Numbered from the stretch's first letter, positions 51,994 through 61,277 are shown. The stretch is 64,000 bases of DNA from Planctomycetota bacterium (GCA_016795205.1 JAEUHZ010000052.1:1-64000); one strand, 5' to 3'. Translations and numbers: made by a program. The notes: generated by a model not told the origin, from the letters alone.

Positions 51994-52994
51994 GGGCGGC
52001 GGCCTTGCTCCTCGGCGTGTCGCTCGCGGGCGTGCTGGCGTCCTGCGGGATCGGCAAGCGCGAGCTGCCGCTCGAGCCGCCGCCGCTCCTCGACCTCGAG
52101 GAGCCGCTCGACCGGCGCGACGAGCCCGCGGACGAGGACGCGCGTCTCGCGCTCGCGGCCGGCTCGTTCACGGGCCTCACCGCGCGCGCCGCGGGCGATT
52201 CGCTCGACGCGCTGCTGGCGGGCGACGCCGGCCTGGAGGTCGCGGCCGTGGTCGAGAATTCGCCGGCCGACCTGGCGGGCGTCGAGCCCGGTGACCTCGT
52301 GCTCGAAGTGCGCCTCGATGGCCGCGCCGAGACGCCACGTTGGCCCTCGGCCTGGCGCGCGTTGGAGCTCGCGGTCGCGCCCGGCACGCGGCTGGAGCTG
52401 GTGCTCGACCGCGCTGGCCTGGACCGCACGGCCTCGATCGTGACGGTGGCGCGCGCCCGGTCCGCGGCGCGCGAGCCGGCCGAGCGCTTCCGCGAGGAGG
52501 AGCGCGTGGGCGTCGTGTTGCGCACGGCCACCGAGGTCGAGGCGCGCGCGGCCGGGTTGGGCCCCGGAGCGGGCGCGGTCGTGACCGGGCTCTCGCGGCG
52601 CAGCCCCTGGCGCGCAGCCGGCATCGTCTTCGGCGACCTGATCCGCGCAGTCGACGGGACGCGGGTCGAGCACCCGCAGGTGCTGGTCGACGCGATCCGC
52701 AAGGCCGAGCGGGGCGCGGAGCTCGAACTCGAACTCGTGCGCGCGGGCGAGGCGCGCCACGTCCGCGCTGGGACCACGAGCCGCGCGAGCGAGCTGCACT
52801 CGGTGTCGGTGCCCTTCCTGTTCTCCTACGAGCGCGACCGCGGTCGCGTGGAGACCTCGGTGCTCTTCGGCCTCTACTACCGCGAGTCCACGCCGGCCGC
52901 GTGGCGCACGCGGCTCCTGTGGATCTTCGAGCTCTCGGGCGGAGACGCCGACCGGCTCGAGGACGAGGCCGACGGCGAGCGTGGAACGCGATGA
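51990..52994 (+). CDS. lipoprotein with two PDZ domains
   Basis: 334 residues. The signal ends in a lipobox (GVLASC), then PDZ1 (about 90-150: LEVAAVVENSPADLAGVEPG, DLVLEVRLDG) and PDZ2 (about 180-250: GAVVTGLSRRSPWRAAGIVF, DLIRAVDGTRVEHPQVLVDA). No protease domain is present, unlike DegP or RseP. PDZ domains bind C-termini of other proteins. The C-terminal ~70 residues (HSVSVPFLFSYERDRGRVET) look beta-structured. The GTG start at 51990 overlaps the ABC gene stop (GTGA) and its own stop overlaps the next gene (ATGA). It is probably a periplasmic adaptor of the exporter or of the VCBS proteins (inference). Confidence 0.83.
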   Translation: MRAAALLLGVSLAGVLASCGIGKRELPLEPPPLLDLEEPLDRRDEPADEDARLALAAGSFTGLTARAAGDSLDALLAGDAGLEVAAVVENSPADLAGVEPGDLVLEVRLDGRAETPRWPSAWRALELAVAPGTRLELVLDRAGLDRTASIVTVARARSAAREPAERFREEERVGVVLRTATEVEARAAGLGPGAGAVVTGLSRRSPWRAAGIVFGDLIRAVDGTRVEHPQVLVDAIRKAERGAELELELVRAGEARHVRAGTTSRASELHSVSVPFLFSYERDRGRVETSVLFGLYYRESTPAAWRTRLLWIFELSGGDADRLEDEADGERGTR

Positions 52995-54607
52995 TCGCTG
53001 CGCTGCTCCTCGTGTCTCTGCAGTCTGCAGGACCGCCGCTGGCGCGCACGTCCTCGATCCCGATCGCGGCCGGGGTCGTGCTCGAGGAGGCGCTGACCTG
53101 CGACCTGTCGGGTGACGACGTGGCCGATCTCTTGCTCGCTACACGTCCGGAGCGCCCGCCCGGCGCGCGCACGGCGCCGCGCGCGCGACTCTCGGTCCAC
53201 GTGCGGCGCGCGGAGGCCGCGCCGTTCCGCGCCGCCCCCGACGCCAGCCTGGAGCTCTCCCCGGACGTGCTGGCGTTCGCGGCCTGTGACGTGCTGCCCG
53301 CGGACGCGGGCCGCGAGATCCTGCTGTTCAACGCCAGCGGAGTGTTCGCCTGGCGCTGGCGCGAGGCCGACGAGGCGCAACGGCTCGTGCGACTCCTCGA
53401 CGCCGACCTGCTGTGGCAGATCCCGGCTTCCGGCACGCTGTTCCACCTGCAAGCCGGCATCGCCGACCTCGACGGCGACGGCCTCGAGGACCTGTGCATC
53501 CCCGAGCCCGGCGGTGCGCGGGTCGCGTTCCAGCGCGCGGGCTCCGCTGCGCCGCGCTTCGGGCCCTCGACGCGCCTCGTAGTGCCAGTCGACGTGCTGG
53601 ACGACGGTGAGGTGGGGAGCCGCGTGAGGTTGCGCTCGACCGGCGGCCGCCGCCGCGCGGCGCTGGAGTTGGGCGATGCCTTCGACCTCTCGGAGGGCGA
53701 CGGGCGCACCGGGCCCTACCTGGAGCTCGAGGACAGCGCTCCGCGCTTCGAGCTCTCCGACTGGGACGGCGACGGCGACCTCGACCTGCTGGCGCTCTCG
53801 GACGCGGCGCTGCACGTCTGGATCCAGGAACCGCGCGGCACCTTCGACCCGGCGCGCAAGCTCGAGCTGGCCTCGCCCGTGCCGCGCGACCGCCGGCGGG
53901 CGCTGGACGTGTCCTTCCAGGTGCGCGCGCTGGACCTCGACCGCGACGCGCGCGTCGACTTGGTGTTCTTCGCGCAGGACCGGCGGTCGGACGCGGCCCG
54001 CACGCAAGCCCTGGTGTTCCGCCAGGCCGCCACGCCGGCCGGCGAGCCGCCGCTCTTCGGCCGCGAAGGGAAGCCGGTCGAGGTCCTGGTGCTCGACGGG
54101 TTCGCGCGGCCGCTGGCGCTCGAGGACGTCGACGGCGACGGCTACCCAGACCTCGTGGCGGCCGCGCTGCGGCCGAACCTGATCGACGCGCTGCGCAGCG
54201 CGGCGAGCGAGCGCGTCGACACGGAGCTGTACGTGTTCCTGAACCGCGGGGGTCGCGGCTTCTCGCGCCGCCCGGACCTCGTGCGCGTGTTGTCCATCCA
54301 GGCCGGTGGCGACCGCGACGAGTCCGGCGCGGGCCGGCGCACAGACATGCCGTTCCTGGCCGACTTCGTCGGCGACGTGACCGGCGACGGCGTGGCCGAC
54401 CTGTTCGTGCGCACGGAGCGCGACCGGCTGCGGGTCCACCTGGTGCGGCGCGGGCGTGACGGCGCGCTGTCGGTCGTCGACGCGCCGCTCTTCGAGCTGG
54501 CGCTGCACCCGCGCGCGCGGGTGCTGCTGCCGCGCGGCATCACGCCCAGGACGCCCGACGTCTTCGTGCTCGAACCGGGAGCCGTGGTGTGCGCCAGCTT
54601 CCGCTGA
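52991..54607 (+). CDS. secreted VCBS/FG-GAP repeat protein (first)
   Basis: 538 residues. A short signal peptide (MIAALLLVSLQSAGPPLA) precedes a beta-propeller-like protein with calcium-type Asp-rich loops: DLSGDDVADLLLATRPERPP, GIADLDGDGLEDLCIPEPGG, SDWDGDGDLDLLALSDAALH, EDVDGDGYPDLVAAALRPNL and GDVTGDGVADLFVRTERDRL. These D-x-D-x-D-G repeats are FG-GAP/VCBS blades as in integrins and bacterial surface proteins. It has no enzyme motif. The ATG overlaps the PDZ gene stop. The next gene starts 19 bases before its stop. Confidence 0.86.
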   Translation: MIAALLLVSLQSAGPPLARTSSIPIAAGVVLEEALTCDLSGDDVADLLLATRPERPPGARTAPRARLSVHVRRAEAAPFRAAPDASLELSPDVLAFAACDVLPADAGREILLFNASGVFAWRWREADEAQRLVRLLDADLLWQIPASGTLFHLQAGIADLDGDGLEDLCIPEPGGARVAFQRAGSAAPRFGPSTRLVVPVDVLDDGEVGSRVRLRSTGGRRRAALELGDAFDLSEGDGRTGPYLELEDSAPRFELSDWDGDGDLDLLALSDAALHVWIQEPRGTFDPARKLELASPVPRDRRRALDVSFQVRALDLDRDARVDLVFFAQDRRSDAARTQALVFRQAATPAGEPPLFGREGKPVEVLVLDGFARPLALEDVDGDGYPDLVAAALRPNLIDALRSAASERVDTELYVFLNRGGRGFSRRPDLVRVLSIQAGGDRDESGAGRRTDMPFLADFVGDVTGDGVADLFVRTERDRLRVHLVRRGRDGALSVVDAPLFELALHPRARVLLPRGITPRTPDVFVLEPGAVVCASFR

Positions 54608-56256
54608 CGGCCCTGCTCCTCGCGCCGCAGGCCGACGCGCCGCGGCTCGCGGTCGTGGCGGTCCTCGAACCGCCTTTCGAGGTCGCCGAGGTCCAGGCGC
54701 TCGACGTCGCCGACGCGCTCGGTCACGAGCTGGTCCTGATCGGAGCGGCCGGGGAGGTGCGCACGACCCGCCTCACCGAGGCCGGCTTCGCGCCGCTCGC
54801 GGGTGAGCTGGCGCTCTTCGACGCGCGTCGCGCCGTGTTCGCCTTCGCGCCGCTCGCGGGGGAGGGCCGTCCCGACCTGTTCGTGGCCACGCCGCGCGGG
54901 CTGGAGGTCTTCCGGGCCGGCGCGGACGGCGCCTTCGGCCGGGTCCCACTCGCCAGCGCGCAGCGCGCGCGCTTCACGTTGCGCACGGCGCTGCCGCTCG
55001 CGGCGCCGCTGGCCGTCGACATCGACGGGGACGGGCGCACGGACGCCGTCGTGCCGGACGGGGAGCGCCTCGACGTGTGGCTCCAGCGTCCGGCGACCGG
55101 CGAGGGCACCGGTCCGGCGTTCGTGCGCAGCGCGTCCGTGCGCGTGCCGATCTCCATGGCGCGTTCGACCGGCGCGGTGGCGCTGTCGGATCGCTACGAC
55201 GCGGGCCTCACGATCCCCAACCTGCGGCGGCTCGACGTGAACGGCGACGGCCGGCTGGATCTCGTGGTCGAGGACCGCGAGATCCGTGCGTTCCACCTCG
55301 TGCGTCCCGATGGCTCGCTGCCGGGCGAGCCCGACGCCGTGCTCGACCTGTCGATCTTCAAGGACTCGACCGCGGAAGGCGGCGTGACCCCGGGTCGAAC
55401 GCTGTCCGGCAGCGATCGGACGCTGCACGAGTTGCGCGACCTGGACGGGGACGGGATCCCCGACCACGTCATCGCGCACCGGCGCAAGGTGTGGGTCTTC
55501 CGCGGCGGGCCGGAGGCGCCCCAGTTCCGCTCGCCGAGCAGCATCCTGAAGACCGCCGACGACGTGACGGGGCTCCTGCTCCTGGATCTCGACGGCGACG
55601 CTCGTCCGGACCTCGTGCTCTTGCGCGTGCAGGTCCCCAGCGTCGCCGCGATCCTGCGTGGCCTGGTCGCCGAGTGGGAGGTCGAGGCGGCCGCGGCGGG
55701 CTACCGTGCCGGCGGAGAGCGCGACTTCGAGCCGACGCCGCACTGGCGCAGCACGCTGCGCTTCCGCGTGCCGGCCATCCTCTCGATCCTCAAGGACCCC
55801 GACGCCATCGTGCGGCGCTTCGAGGAAGCGGGCCGCAAGTTCGCACGCTCGGCCGAAGGCGACGTCGACGGGGACGGCCGTGCGGACGCGCTGATCGTGT
55901 CCGAGGACGGGACACGCATCGACCTGTGGCTGGGTCACGCGGACGCCGCGCGCGCCGCGCGCCAGACGCCGGCCGAGATCGTGCGCCAGGCCCTGTTCGG
56001 CGAGGCCGAGGCGAGCTGGGACCTGGACCGGCTGGTGACGTGGTTCGCGGGCGTCGGGGAGCGTCGCCTCCTGACGCTGACCGGCGGTCGCCCGCCGGCG
56101 GGGTCGCTCGCGCTGCGCGCGCCGGACGCCTGGCGCCTCGTGGACCTGACCGTGGCCGACCTGCGCGGCGACGGGCGCGCCCTCGCCGTCCTGCGCTACG
56201 AGTCCGCCGACGGGAGCCGGACGGTCGTCGACATCCTGGGCTGGCATCCGGGCTGA
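54589..56256 (+). CDS. secreted VCBS/FG-GAP repeat protein (second)
   Basis: 555 residues. A brief hydrophobic N-terminus (MRQLPLTALLLAPQADAPRL) is followed by FG-GAP-like blades with VDIDGDGRTDAVVPDGERLD, LDVNGDGRLDLVVEDREIRA, RDLDGDGIPDHVIAHRRKVW, LLDLDGDARPDLVLLRVQVP and DVDGDGRADALIVSEDGTRI. The GTG start at 54589 overlaps the preceding gene by 19 bases, so translation is coupled. It resembles its neighbour in layout but is not a near duplicate. Last gene of the exporter operon; the POP gene converges after 115 bases. Confidence 0.84.
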   Translation: MRQLPLTALLLAPQADAPRLAVVAVLEPPFEVAEVQALDVADALGHELVLIGAAGEVRTTRLTEAGFAPLAGELALFDARRAVFAFAPLAGEGRPDLFVATPRGLEVFRAGADGAFGRVPLASAQRARFTLRTALPLAAPLAVDIDGDGRTDAVVPDGERLDVWLQRPATGEGTGPAFVRSASVRVPISMARSTGAVALSDRYDAGLTIPNLRRLDVNGDGRLDLVVEDREIRAFHLVRPDGSLPGEPDAVLDLSIFKDSTAEGGVTPGRTLSGSDRTLHELRDLDGDGIPDHVIAHRRKVWVFRGGPEAPQFRSPSSILKTADDVTGLLLLDLDGDARPDLVLLRVQVPSVAAILRGLVAEWEVEAAAAGYRAGGERDFEPTPHWRSTLRFRVPAILSILKDPDAIVRRFEEAGRKFARSAEGDVDGDGRADALIVSEDGTRIDLWLGHADAARAARQTPAEIVRQALFGEAEASWDLDRLVTWFAGVGERRLLTLTGGRPPAGSLALRAPDAWRLVDLTVADLRGDGRALAVLRYESADGSRTVVDILGWHPG

Positions 56257-56342
56257 CGCGCGCGGGGGCGGCGAGCCCCGAGCCAGCTGCGAACGCGGCC
56301 CGCGCGCCGCGCGGTCAGCCTGCACGGGCGGCGCGCGCCAGC

Positions 56343-56366
56343 GCCCGGGCCGGGCTCGGCCCGGGC
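56343..56366 (-). terminator. GC hairpin after the prolyl oligopeptidase gene
   Basis: GCCCGGGCC, loop GGGCTC, GGCCCGGGC; a 9-bp stem starting five bases after the minus-strand stop. It lies in the 115-base gap between two convergent operons. Confidence 0.5.
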
Positions 56367-56371
56367 GGACC

Positions 56372-58549
56372 TCAGCGGGGCGCGGCGCGCTCGGGTGCCC
56401 GCGGCACGAAGTCCAGCGCCCGCACCAGGAAGGCCCACTGGTCGGCGAGTTCCTCGATCTGCAAGGCCGTGGGCTTGCCCGCGCCGTGGCCGCCGCGCGT
56501 CTCGACTCGGATCAGGACGGGCGCGTCGCCGACCTGCGCAGCCTGGAGCGCCGCGGCGAACTTGAAGCTGTGCGCGGGCACGACGCGATCGTCGTGCCAG
56601 CCGGTCGTGACCAGCGTGGGCGGGTAGCGCGTGCCGGGCACCAGGTTGTGGAGCGGCGAGTAGGCAAACAGGTAGGGGAACGCGGCGGGATCGTCGCTGC
56701 GGCCGTAGTCGCTGGCCCAAGCCCAGCCGATCGTGAAGCGGTGGTAGCGCAGCATGTCGAGCACGCCCACGCCGGGGAGCGCGGCGCCGAACAGCTCGGG
56801 ACGCTGTGTCAGGCAGGCGCCCACGAGCAGCCCGCCATTGCTGCGCCCGTGGATCGCGAGCTTCTGGCTCGACGTGGCGCCGCGCGCCACGAGGTGCTCG
56901 GCGGCGGCGATGAAGTCGTCGAAGACGTTCTGCTTGCGCTCCTTGGTGCCCGCCTCGTGCCACTCGCGGCCGTACTCGGAGCCGCCGCGCAGGTTGGCGA
57001 CGGCGTAGCTCCCGCCCAGCTCCAGCCAGGCCAGCACCGCCGGCGAGAAGCTGGGCTTGATGGCGATGTTGAAGCCCCCGTAGCCGTAGAGCAGGCAGGG
57101 CGTCTCGGGCGCGAGCGGCACGTCGCGCCGACGGGACAGGTAGAGCGGCACGCGGGTCCCATCGCGGCTCGCGTAGAACACGCGCTCCGTGAAGTACTCG
57201 CGCGGATCGAAGCGCACGGCCGGCGACCAGGAGCGCGTGGCCTGCCCCGTGCGCGCGTCCCAGCGCCAGATCTCGGTCGGCGTCGTCGTGCTGGTCCAGG
57301 AGAAGAAGGCCTCGGGCACGTCGAGCTCGCCCGCGAACGTGCCCACCGAGCCCAGCGCGGGGATCGGGAGCGCGCCCTCGTCGCGCCCGTCGAGCCCGAA
57401 GACGCGCAGCTCGTTCGAGGCGTCGACCAGCAGCGTCACGACGAGCTTGCCGCCAGCCGCCGTGGCGGACTCGATGGCGTGGGGTCCCTCCGGGACGATC
57501 TCGTGCAGGCGGCCACGGTCCCCCAGGTCGAGCGCCACGATGCGCCCGCGCGGCGCGTCCTTGTCGGTCAGGAACCACAGCCGCTCGCCGCGCTTGGCGA
57601 GGAAGGTGTACTCGGCGTCGAAGGCGTCGAAGACCGGCTCCAGCCTCGCGGCCGGATCGCCCAGCCTCCGCACGTGCACGCGGTTCTTCTGCTCGGTGCC
57701 CTGGGTCTGCACGACGACGAGCAGCTCGCCGTCGTCGGTGACGCGCGCCCCGAAGCCCCACTCGGGCTGGTCGGGCCGCGCGTGGACCACGACGTCCTGC
57801 GCCTGGGGCGTCCCCAGGCGGTGGAAGTAGAGCGTGTGGTTGGCGAGCGCGCGCACGCCCTTCGAGGCGTGCTCGGGGTAGGTCGCGTAGTAGAAGCCCG
57901 AGCCGTCGGGCGCCCAGGACATGCTCGAGAACTTGATCCACTCCAGGACGTCGGGGAGGTCACGCCCCGAGGCCACCTCGCGCACGCGGATCGTGTTCCA
58001 GTCGCTGCCGGCCTCGCTGAGCTGATAGGCCAGGAAACGCCCGTCCTGCGAGGCGGACGTGCTCGTCAGGGAGAGCGTGCCGTCCGCGCTCAGACCGTTC
58101 GGATCGAGCAGCACGCGTCCGGGCTCGTCGGGGCGCTCGGCCACGAGCAGCACGGCCTGGTTCTGCAGGCCGTCGTTGCGACTCCAAAACCACAGCCCGC
58201 CCTCCGGGGTCGGCGGGGAGATGCGCGCGTAGTCCCACAGCTCCGAGAGCCGCGCTTCGATCGCTTCGCGCTGTGGAACCGCGTCGATCCAGGCGCGCGT
58301 CAGCGCGTTCTGCGCCTCGATCCAGCGCACGGTCTCGGGCGCGTCGGGATCCTCGAGCAGCCGGAACGGGTCCGCGACCCGCGTGCCGTGGTAGTCGTCG
58401 ACCGCGTCGGCGCGCGGCGCGACGGGGTAGTCGAGGCGCGTCACGGCGCCGGCCGGAGGCTCGCTCGCATCCATCTCCGGCCCCGTATGGCAGGCCGCGG
58501 CGGCGAGCGCAACGCTGGAGAGCACGGAGAGCGCGCGGGTCTCGGTCAT
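56372..58549 (-). CDS. prolyl oligopeptidase (S9A), probable lipoprotein
   Basis: 725 residues. Signal with a lipobox-like cysteine (SVALAAAAC), then the N-terminal strand and a seven-bladed propeller that limits access to short peptides. The family starts with DYHGTRVADPFRLLEDPDAP. The C-terminal alpha/beta-hydrolase holds the triad: Ser in GRSNGG (about 568), Asp in WHDDRVVPAHSFKFAAALQ (about 654), His in TRGGHGAGKPT (about 686). Conserved YGYGGFNIAIKPSFS and ANLRGGSEYGREWHEAG are present. It cuts after proline in peptides up to about 30 residues. Starts at 58549 (ATG). Full length for the family. Confidence 0.95.
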   Translation of the reverse strand: MTETRALSVLSSVALAAAACHTGPEMDASEPPAGAVTRLDYPVAPRADAVDDYHGTRVADPFRLLEDPDAPETVRWIEAQNALTRAWIDAVPQREAIEARLSELWDYARISPPTPEGGLWFWSRNDGLQNQAVLLVAERPDEPGRVLLDPNGLSADGTLSLTSTSASQDGRFLAYQLSEAGSDWNTIRVREVASGRDLPDVLEWIKFSSMSWAPDGSGFYYATYPEHASKGVRALANHTLYFHRLGTPQAQDVVVHARPDQPEWGFGARVTDDGELLVVVQTQGTEQKNRVHVRRLGDPAARLEPVFDAFDAEYTFLAKRGERLWFLTDKDAPRGRIVALDLGDRGRLHEIVPEGPHAIESATAAGGKLVVTLLVDASNELRVFGLDGRDEGALPIPALGSVGTFAGELDVPEAFFSWTSTTTPTEIWRWDARTGQATRSWSPAVRFDPREYFTERVFYASRDGTRVPLYLSRRRDVPLAPETPCLLYGYGGFNIAIKPSFSPAVLAWLELGGSYAVANLRGGSEYGREWHEAGTKERKQNVFDDFIAAAEHLVARGATSSQKLAIHGRSNGGLLVGACLTQRPELFGAALPGVGVLDMLRYHRFTIGWAWASDYGRSDDPAAFPYLFAYSPLHNLVPGTRYPPTLVTTGWHDDRVVPAHSFKFAAALQAAQVGDAPVLIRVETRGGHGAGKPTALQIEELADQWAFLVRALDFVPRAPERAAPR

Positions 58550-58650
58550 CGGTCCTGCTCGGGGGGAGTCGTGGACTCCCGGGGCGCCTCGGTCGGTGGC
58601 AGTCGGGAATGGTAGCCCGGCGCCGCCTGCCGCACAGAGGCCGCGCCGCC

Positions 58651-58679
58651 CGGCTGCGCGCTCCAGAGAGGCGCAGCCG
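58651..58679 (-). terminator. hairpin after the metzincin gene
   Basis: CGGCTGCGC and GCGCAGCCG form a 9-bp stem with an 11-base loop, about 40 bases past the stop of the minus-strand metzincin gene; weak outer pairing may extend it. Confidence 0.45.
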
Positions 58680-58718
58680 CGGCGGCGTCAGCGGATGGCG
58701 CGTCCAGCGCGGGTGCGA

Positions 58719-61277
58719 TCAGGGCCCGAACGGGATGCGCAGGCCGTTCGAGAGGTTGAAGTTCGCGCCGCCGCCGGCCGCATCGCGGAACCAAGCCTGG
58801 AAGTTCCAGGTCGAGCCCGCGACGAGCTGGCCCGCGGCGGGCGGGAGCGTGTTGTCCACCGCGCGCGCGAGGCCGCCGCCCGCGGCTGCGACGAGTCCCA
58901 GGCGGAACGTCGGGCCGCCCACGCAACGCAGCCCGTTGCCGAACGGCACCTGCGTCTGGCTCGGGCCGCAGTAGAACAGGCCCGTCGAGTTCGCCGGGAC
59001 CGGCGCGGCCGAGAGCAGCAGATCGTTCGCCGCCACGCTGGACGAGCCCGAGGCCGAGATCTGGGCCGCGCCCCCGGACGAGTTCACGGTCGAGGTGCAG
59101 TAGCTCGCGCCGACGGCCGTGCAGGACGAGTTCGACACGCGCAAGCCGTCCAGGCCGGCCTCGACGATGTGGCCAGGCGCGGCGTCGGTGGCCGTGAAGC
59201 GCAGCCGCGCCGCGGCGCCGGGCGACACGCCGGCGGCCAGGAAGTCCGCGCGCGTGAGCCGCGCGGTGCGCCAAGCGTTCGAGTTCGTGTTGTGCACGAG
59301 GACCGTGACCCACGGACCGTCGAGCCCGTTCGCGCTGGCCTCGACGCGCAGCTCGTCGGCGCCGCCGCTCGACGTGAGGCGCAGGTAGTACAGGTACTCG
59401 ACGACCATGTGCGGCGACGCGAGGTCCAGCGGTGGCGAGGTCAGCCGCACGGACCCGTCGTCGACGTCCGTGTTGCCCAGCGTGTTCTGCGTCAGCCAGC
59501 ACTGGCCGCTGCCGTCGCCATCCGCCGCCGGGTCGTAGGCCCAGCCCGGATCGTTCACGGGCACGCCCCGCTGCCAGTCACCGCTCGTGGCGCCCAGGTT
59601 CGATGGTGTCCAGCCCTGGTCGCTCTCGAAGTCGTCCTGGTAGGTCGGGCCCAGCACGTAGACGTCGAGGTCGAAGGCGTTGGCCGGCGCGCCGGGCGGG
59701 CTGGTCAGCGCACCGCAGGTCGCGTCGACGTAGGCGAAGTAGACCGCGGGTGCGTCGCCGCAGGCCAAGGCCGGCAGCGTGCCGGTGTACAGGCCGTTGC
59801 CCTGCGCGGCGAGGTCGATCGCGCTCCAGGGCGCGCTCGGCGCCGGGCGCCAGAGCGCCTGGACCGGCCCCACGGGCGTGCCGGCGACCGTGGCGGCGAT
59901 GGGCGTCGCCACGTCGGGGTCGACCAGCGTCGGCACGAGACCCGCGATGCCCGAGAACAGCGGCAGGCATGCGGCGGCCGCCGCGGTCATGTCCGCGGCC
60001 GAGGTGGGGTGGAAGGCCGTCACGACGTTGGCCAGGCCGCCGCTGCACAGGTGGCAGTAGCTCATCAGCGTGCCCTGGTTCGTGCAGGTCTGCGTCGTCT
60101 GGCATCCGCCGAAGTACTGGCTCGGCGGGCACTCGTCGAGCGGCGGGCAGTAGTCGTGGGTGTGGAGCGCGTCGAAGTTGTGCCCGATCTCGTGGGCCAC
60201 GACCATGAAGTCCCAGTTGTTCGGGCCCTGGGCCACCGGGAAGGGCGTGTTCGCGTTCAGGTTGCCCGACACGCCGAAGCCGTACTGGTCGTTGCACAGG
60301 ACGTCGAGCCAGGCGACGCCGCCGCCCAGGCTGGCGCCCGAGAGCATGTGCCCCAGGTTCGCGCCGGCGGGGATCTGGCCGGCCCAGGCCGCTCGCAGCT
60401 CCATGAGCGCGTCGACCGAGCTGCCGCCCGAATCCTGCGCGGTCCAGGGATCCGCTGGCGTCGTGTAGAAGGCCACGTAGGGGAAGGTCAGGATCGTGTT
60501 GACCTGCGTCTCGTAGCGGTCGCTGATGAACCCGAGCAGCGTGGTCGTGTAGGCCGTCTGCGCCGCGAGGTCGTTGAAGCGCTGGTGGTACTGGTAGTCG
60601 CTCGTCAGCGCGATGCGGCACTCGCGCAATGCGCAGGGTCCGCCGCCCACGAGGTGCTGCGAGCCGCCAGCGGGCGCGGCCGTGCGGACGAGCGGCGCGC
60701 GCCGCTCCTCGGAGGCGGACGGCACCTCGCGCGCTGAGCAGCCGCCCTGGTGTCGATGACCGGCGCGGTTCAGCGCGGACTCCTCGACGACCAGCGCGTC
60801 GCCCCGTGTCCAGTCGCCGAGGGCGTCGGGGCGCGGCAGCACGTGGTGCAGCCGGCCGTCGGCACGGATCCAGCCCGCAGGTCCCGTACGCGCGAACGAC
60901 AGACGCACCTCGGAGCCCTCCACGCCCACGAGCACGCCCTTCCACAGGGACAGGTCCAAGCCGCGCAGCAGCTCCGGACGCGGCGCGCCGTCGACCGTGA
61001 AGGCCAGCCCCAGGCGCTCGTGGCGCACGCGCACGAGGTCGAGGTCGACGAGCGAGCCGTCCGCGAGCGGCACGCCCGAGAGCCGCAGCGCGTCCTGACG
61101 CACGAGCTCCCAGAGGCGCGCGCGGTCCAGTGCGATCCGCAGCGCGTCGACGCCCGGCTCGCCCCCGATCGGGGACAAGAGGCCCTCGACCTCGGGGCGC
61201 GCGGAGAGCGGGACTTGGGCCTGGAGCGGGAGCGGCGCGCACAGCGCGGCAGCGAGGGACAGCAGGGCTCGGAGCAT
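58719..61277 (-). CDS. secreted metzincin protease (M12B-like) with C-terminal module
   Basis: 852 residues. Signal peptide (MLRALLSLAAALCAPLPLQA), then a pro-region (to ~200) with the cysteine in GGCSAREV that may act as a switch. The metalloprotease domain has HEIGHNFDALHTHD: zinc ligands H-E-x-x-H...H, but the usual Gly of HExxHxxGxxH is Asp here. A Met-turn block GTLMSYCHLCSGG follows. Residues ~480-720 are beta-rich, with a CUB-like piece (VEYLYYLRLTSSGGADELRV). The last ~130 residues are a divergent copy of the module: YCTSTVNSSGGAAQISASGS, FGNGLRCVGGPTFRLG, NFQAWFRDAAGGGANFNLSN and end GLRIPFGP. The ATG at 61277 gives the signal peptide. Probably an extracellular protease. Confidence 0.87.
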   Translation of the reverse strand: MLRALLSLAAALCAPLPLQAQVPLSARPEVEGLLSPIGGEPGVDALRIALDRARLWELVRQDALRLSGVPLADGSLVDLDLVRVRHERLGLAFTVDGAPRPELLRGLDLSLWKGVLVGVEGSEVRLSFARTGPAGWIRADGRLHHVLPRPDALGDWTRGDALVVEESALNRAGHRHQGGCSAREVPSASEERRAPLVRTAAPAGGSQHLVGGGPCALRECRIALTSDYQYHQRFNDLAAQTAYTTTLLGFISDRYETQVNTILTFPYVAFYTTPADPWTAQDSGGSSVDALMELRAAWAGQIPAGANLGHMLSGASLGGGVAWLDVLCNDQYGFGVSGNLNANTPFPVAQGPNNWDFMVVAHEIGHNFDALHTHDYCPPLDECPPSQYFGGCQTTQTCTNQGTLMSYCHLCSGGLANVVTAFHPTSAADMTAAAAACLPLFSGIAGLVPTLVDPDVATPIAATVAGTPVGPVQALWRPAPSAPWSAIDLAAQGNGLYTGTLPALACGDAPAVYFAYVDATCGALTSPPGAPANAFDLDVYVLGPTYQDDFESDQGWTPSNLGATSGDWQRGVPVNDPGWAYDPAADGDGSGQCWLTQNTLGNTDVDDGSVRLTSPPLDLASPHMVVEYLYYLRLTSSGGADELRVEASANGLDGPWVTVLVHNTNSNAWRTARLTRADFLAAGVSPGAAARLRFTATDAAPGHIVEAGLDGLRVSNSSCTAVGASYCTSTVNSSGGAAQISASGSSSVAANDLLLSAAPVPANSTGLFYCGPSQTQVPFGNGLRCVGGPTFRLGLVAAAGGGLARAVDNTLPPAAGQLVAGSTWNFQAWFRDAAGGGANFNLSNGLRIPFGP

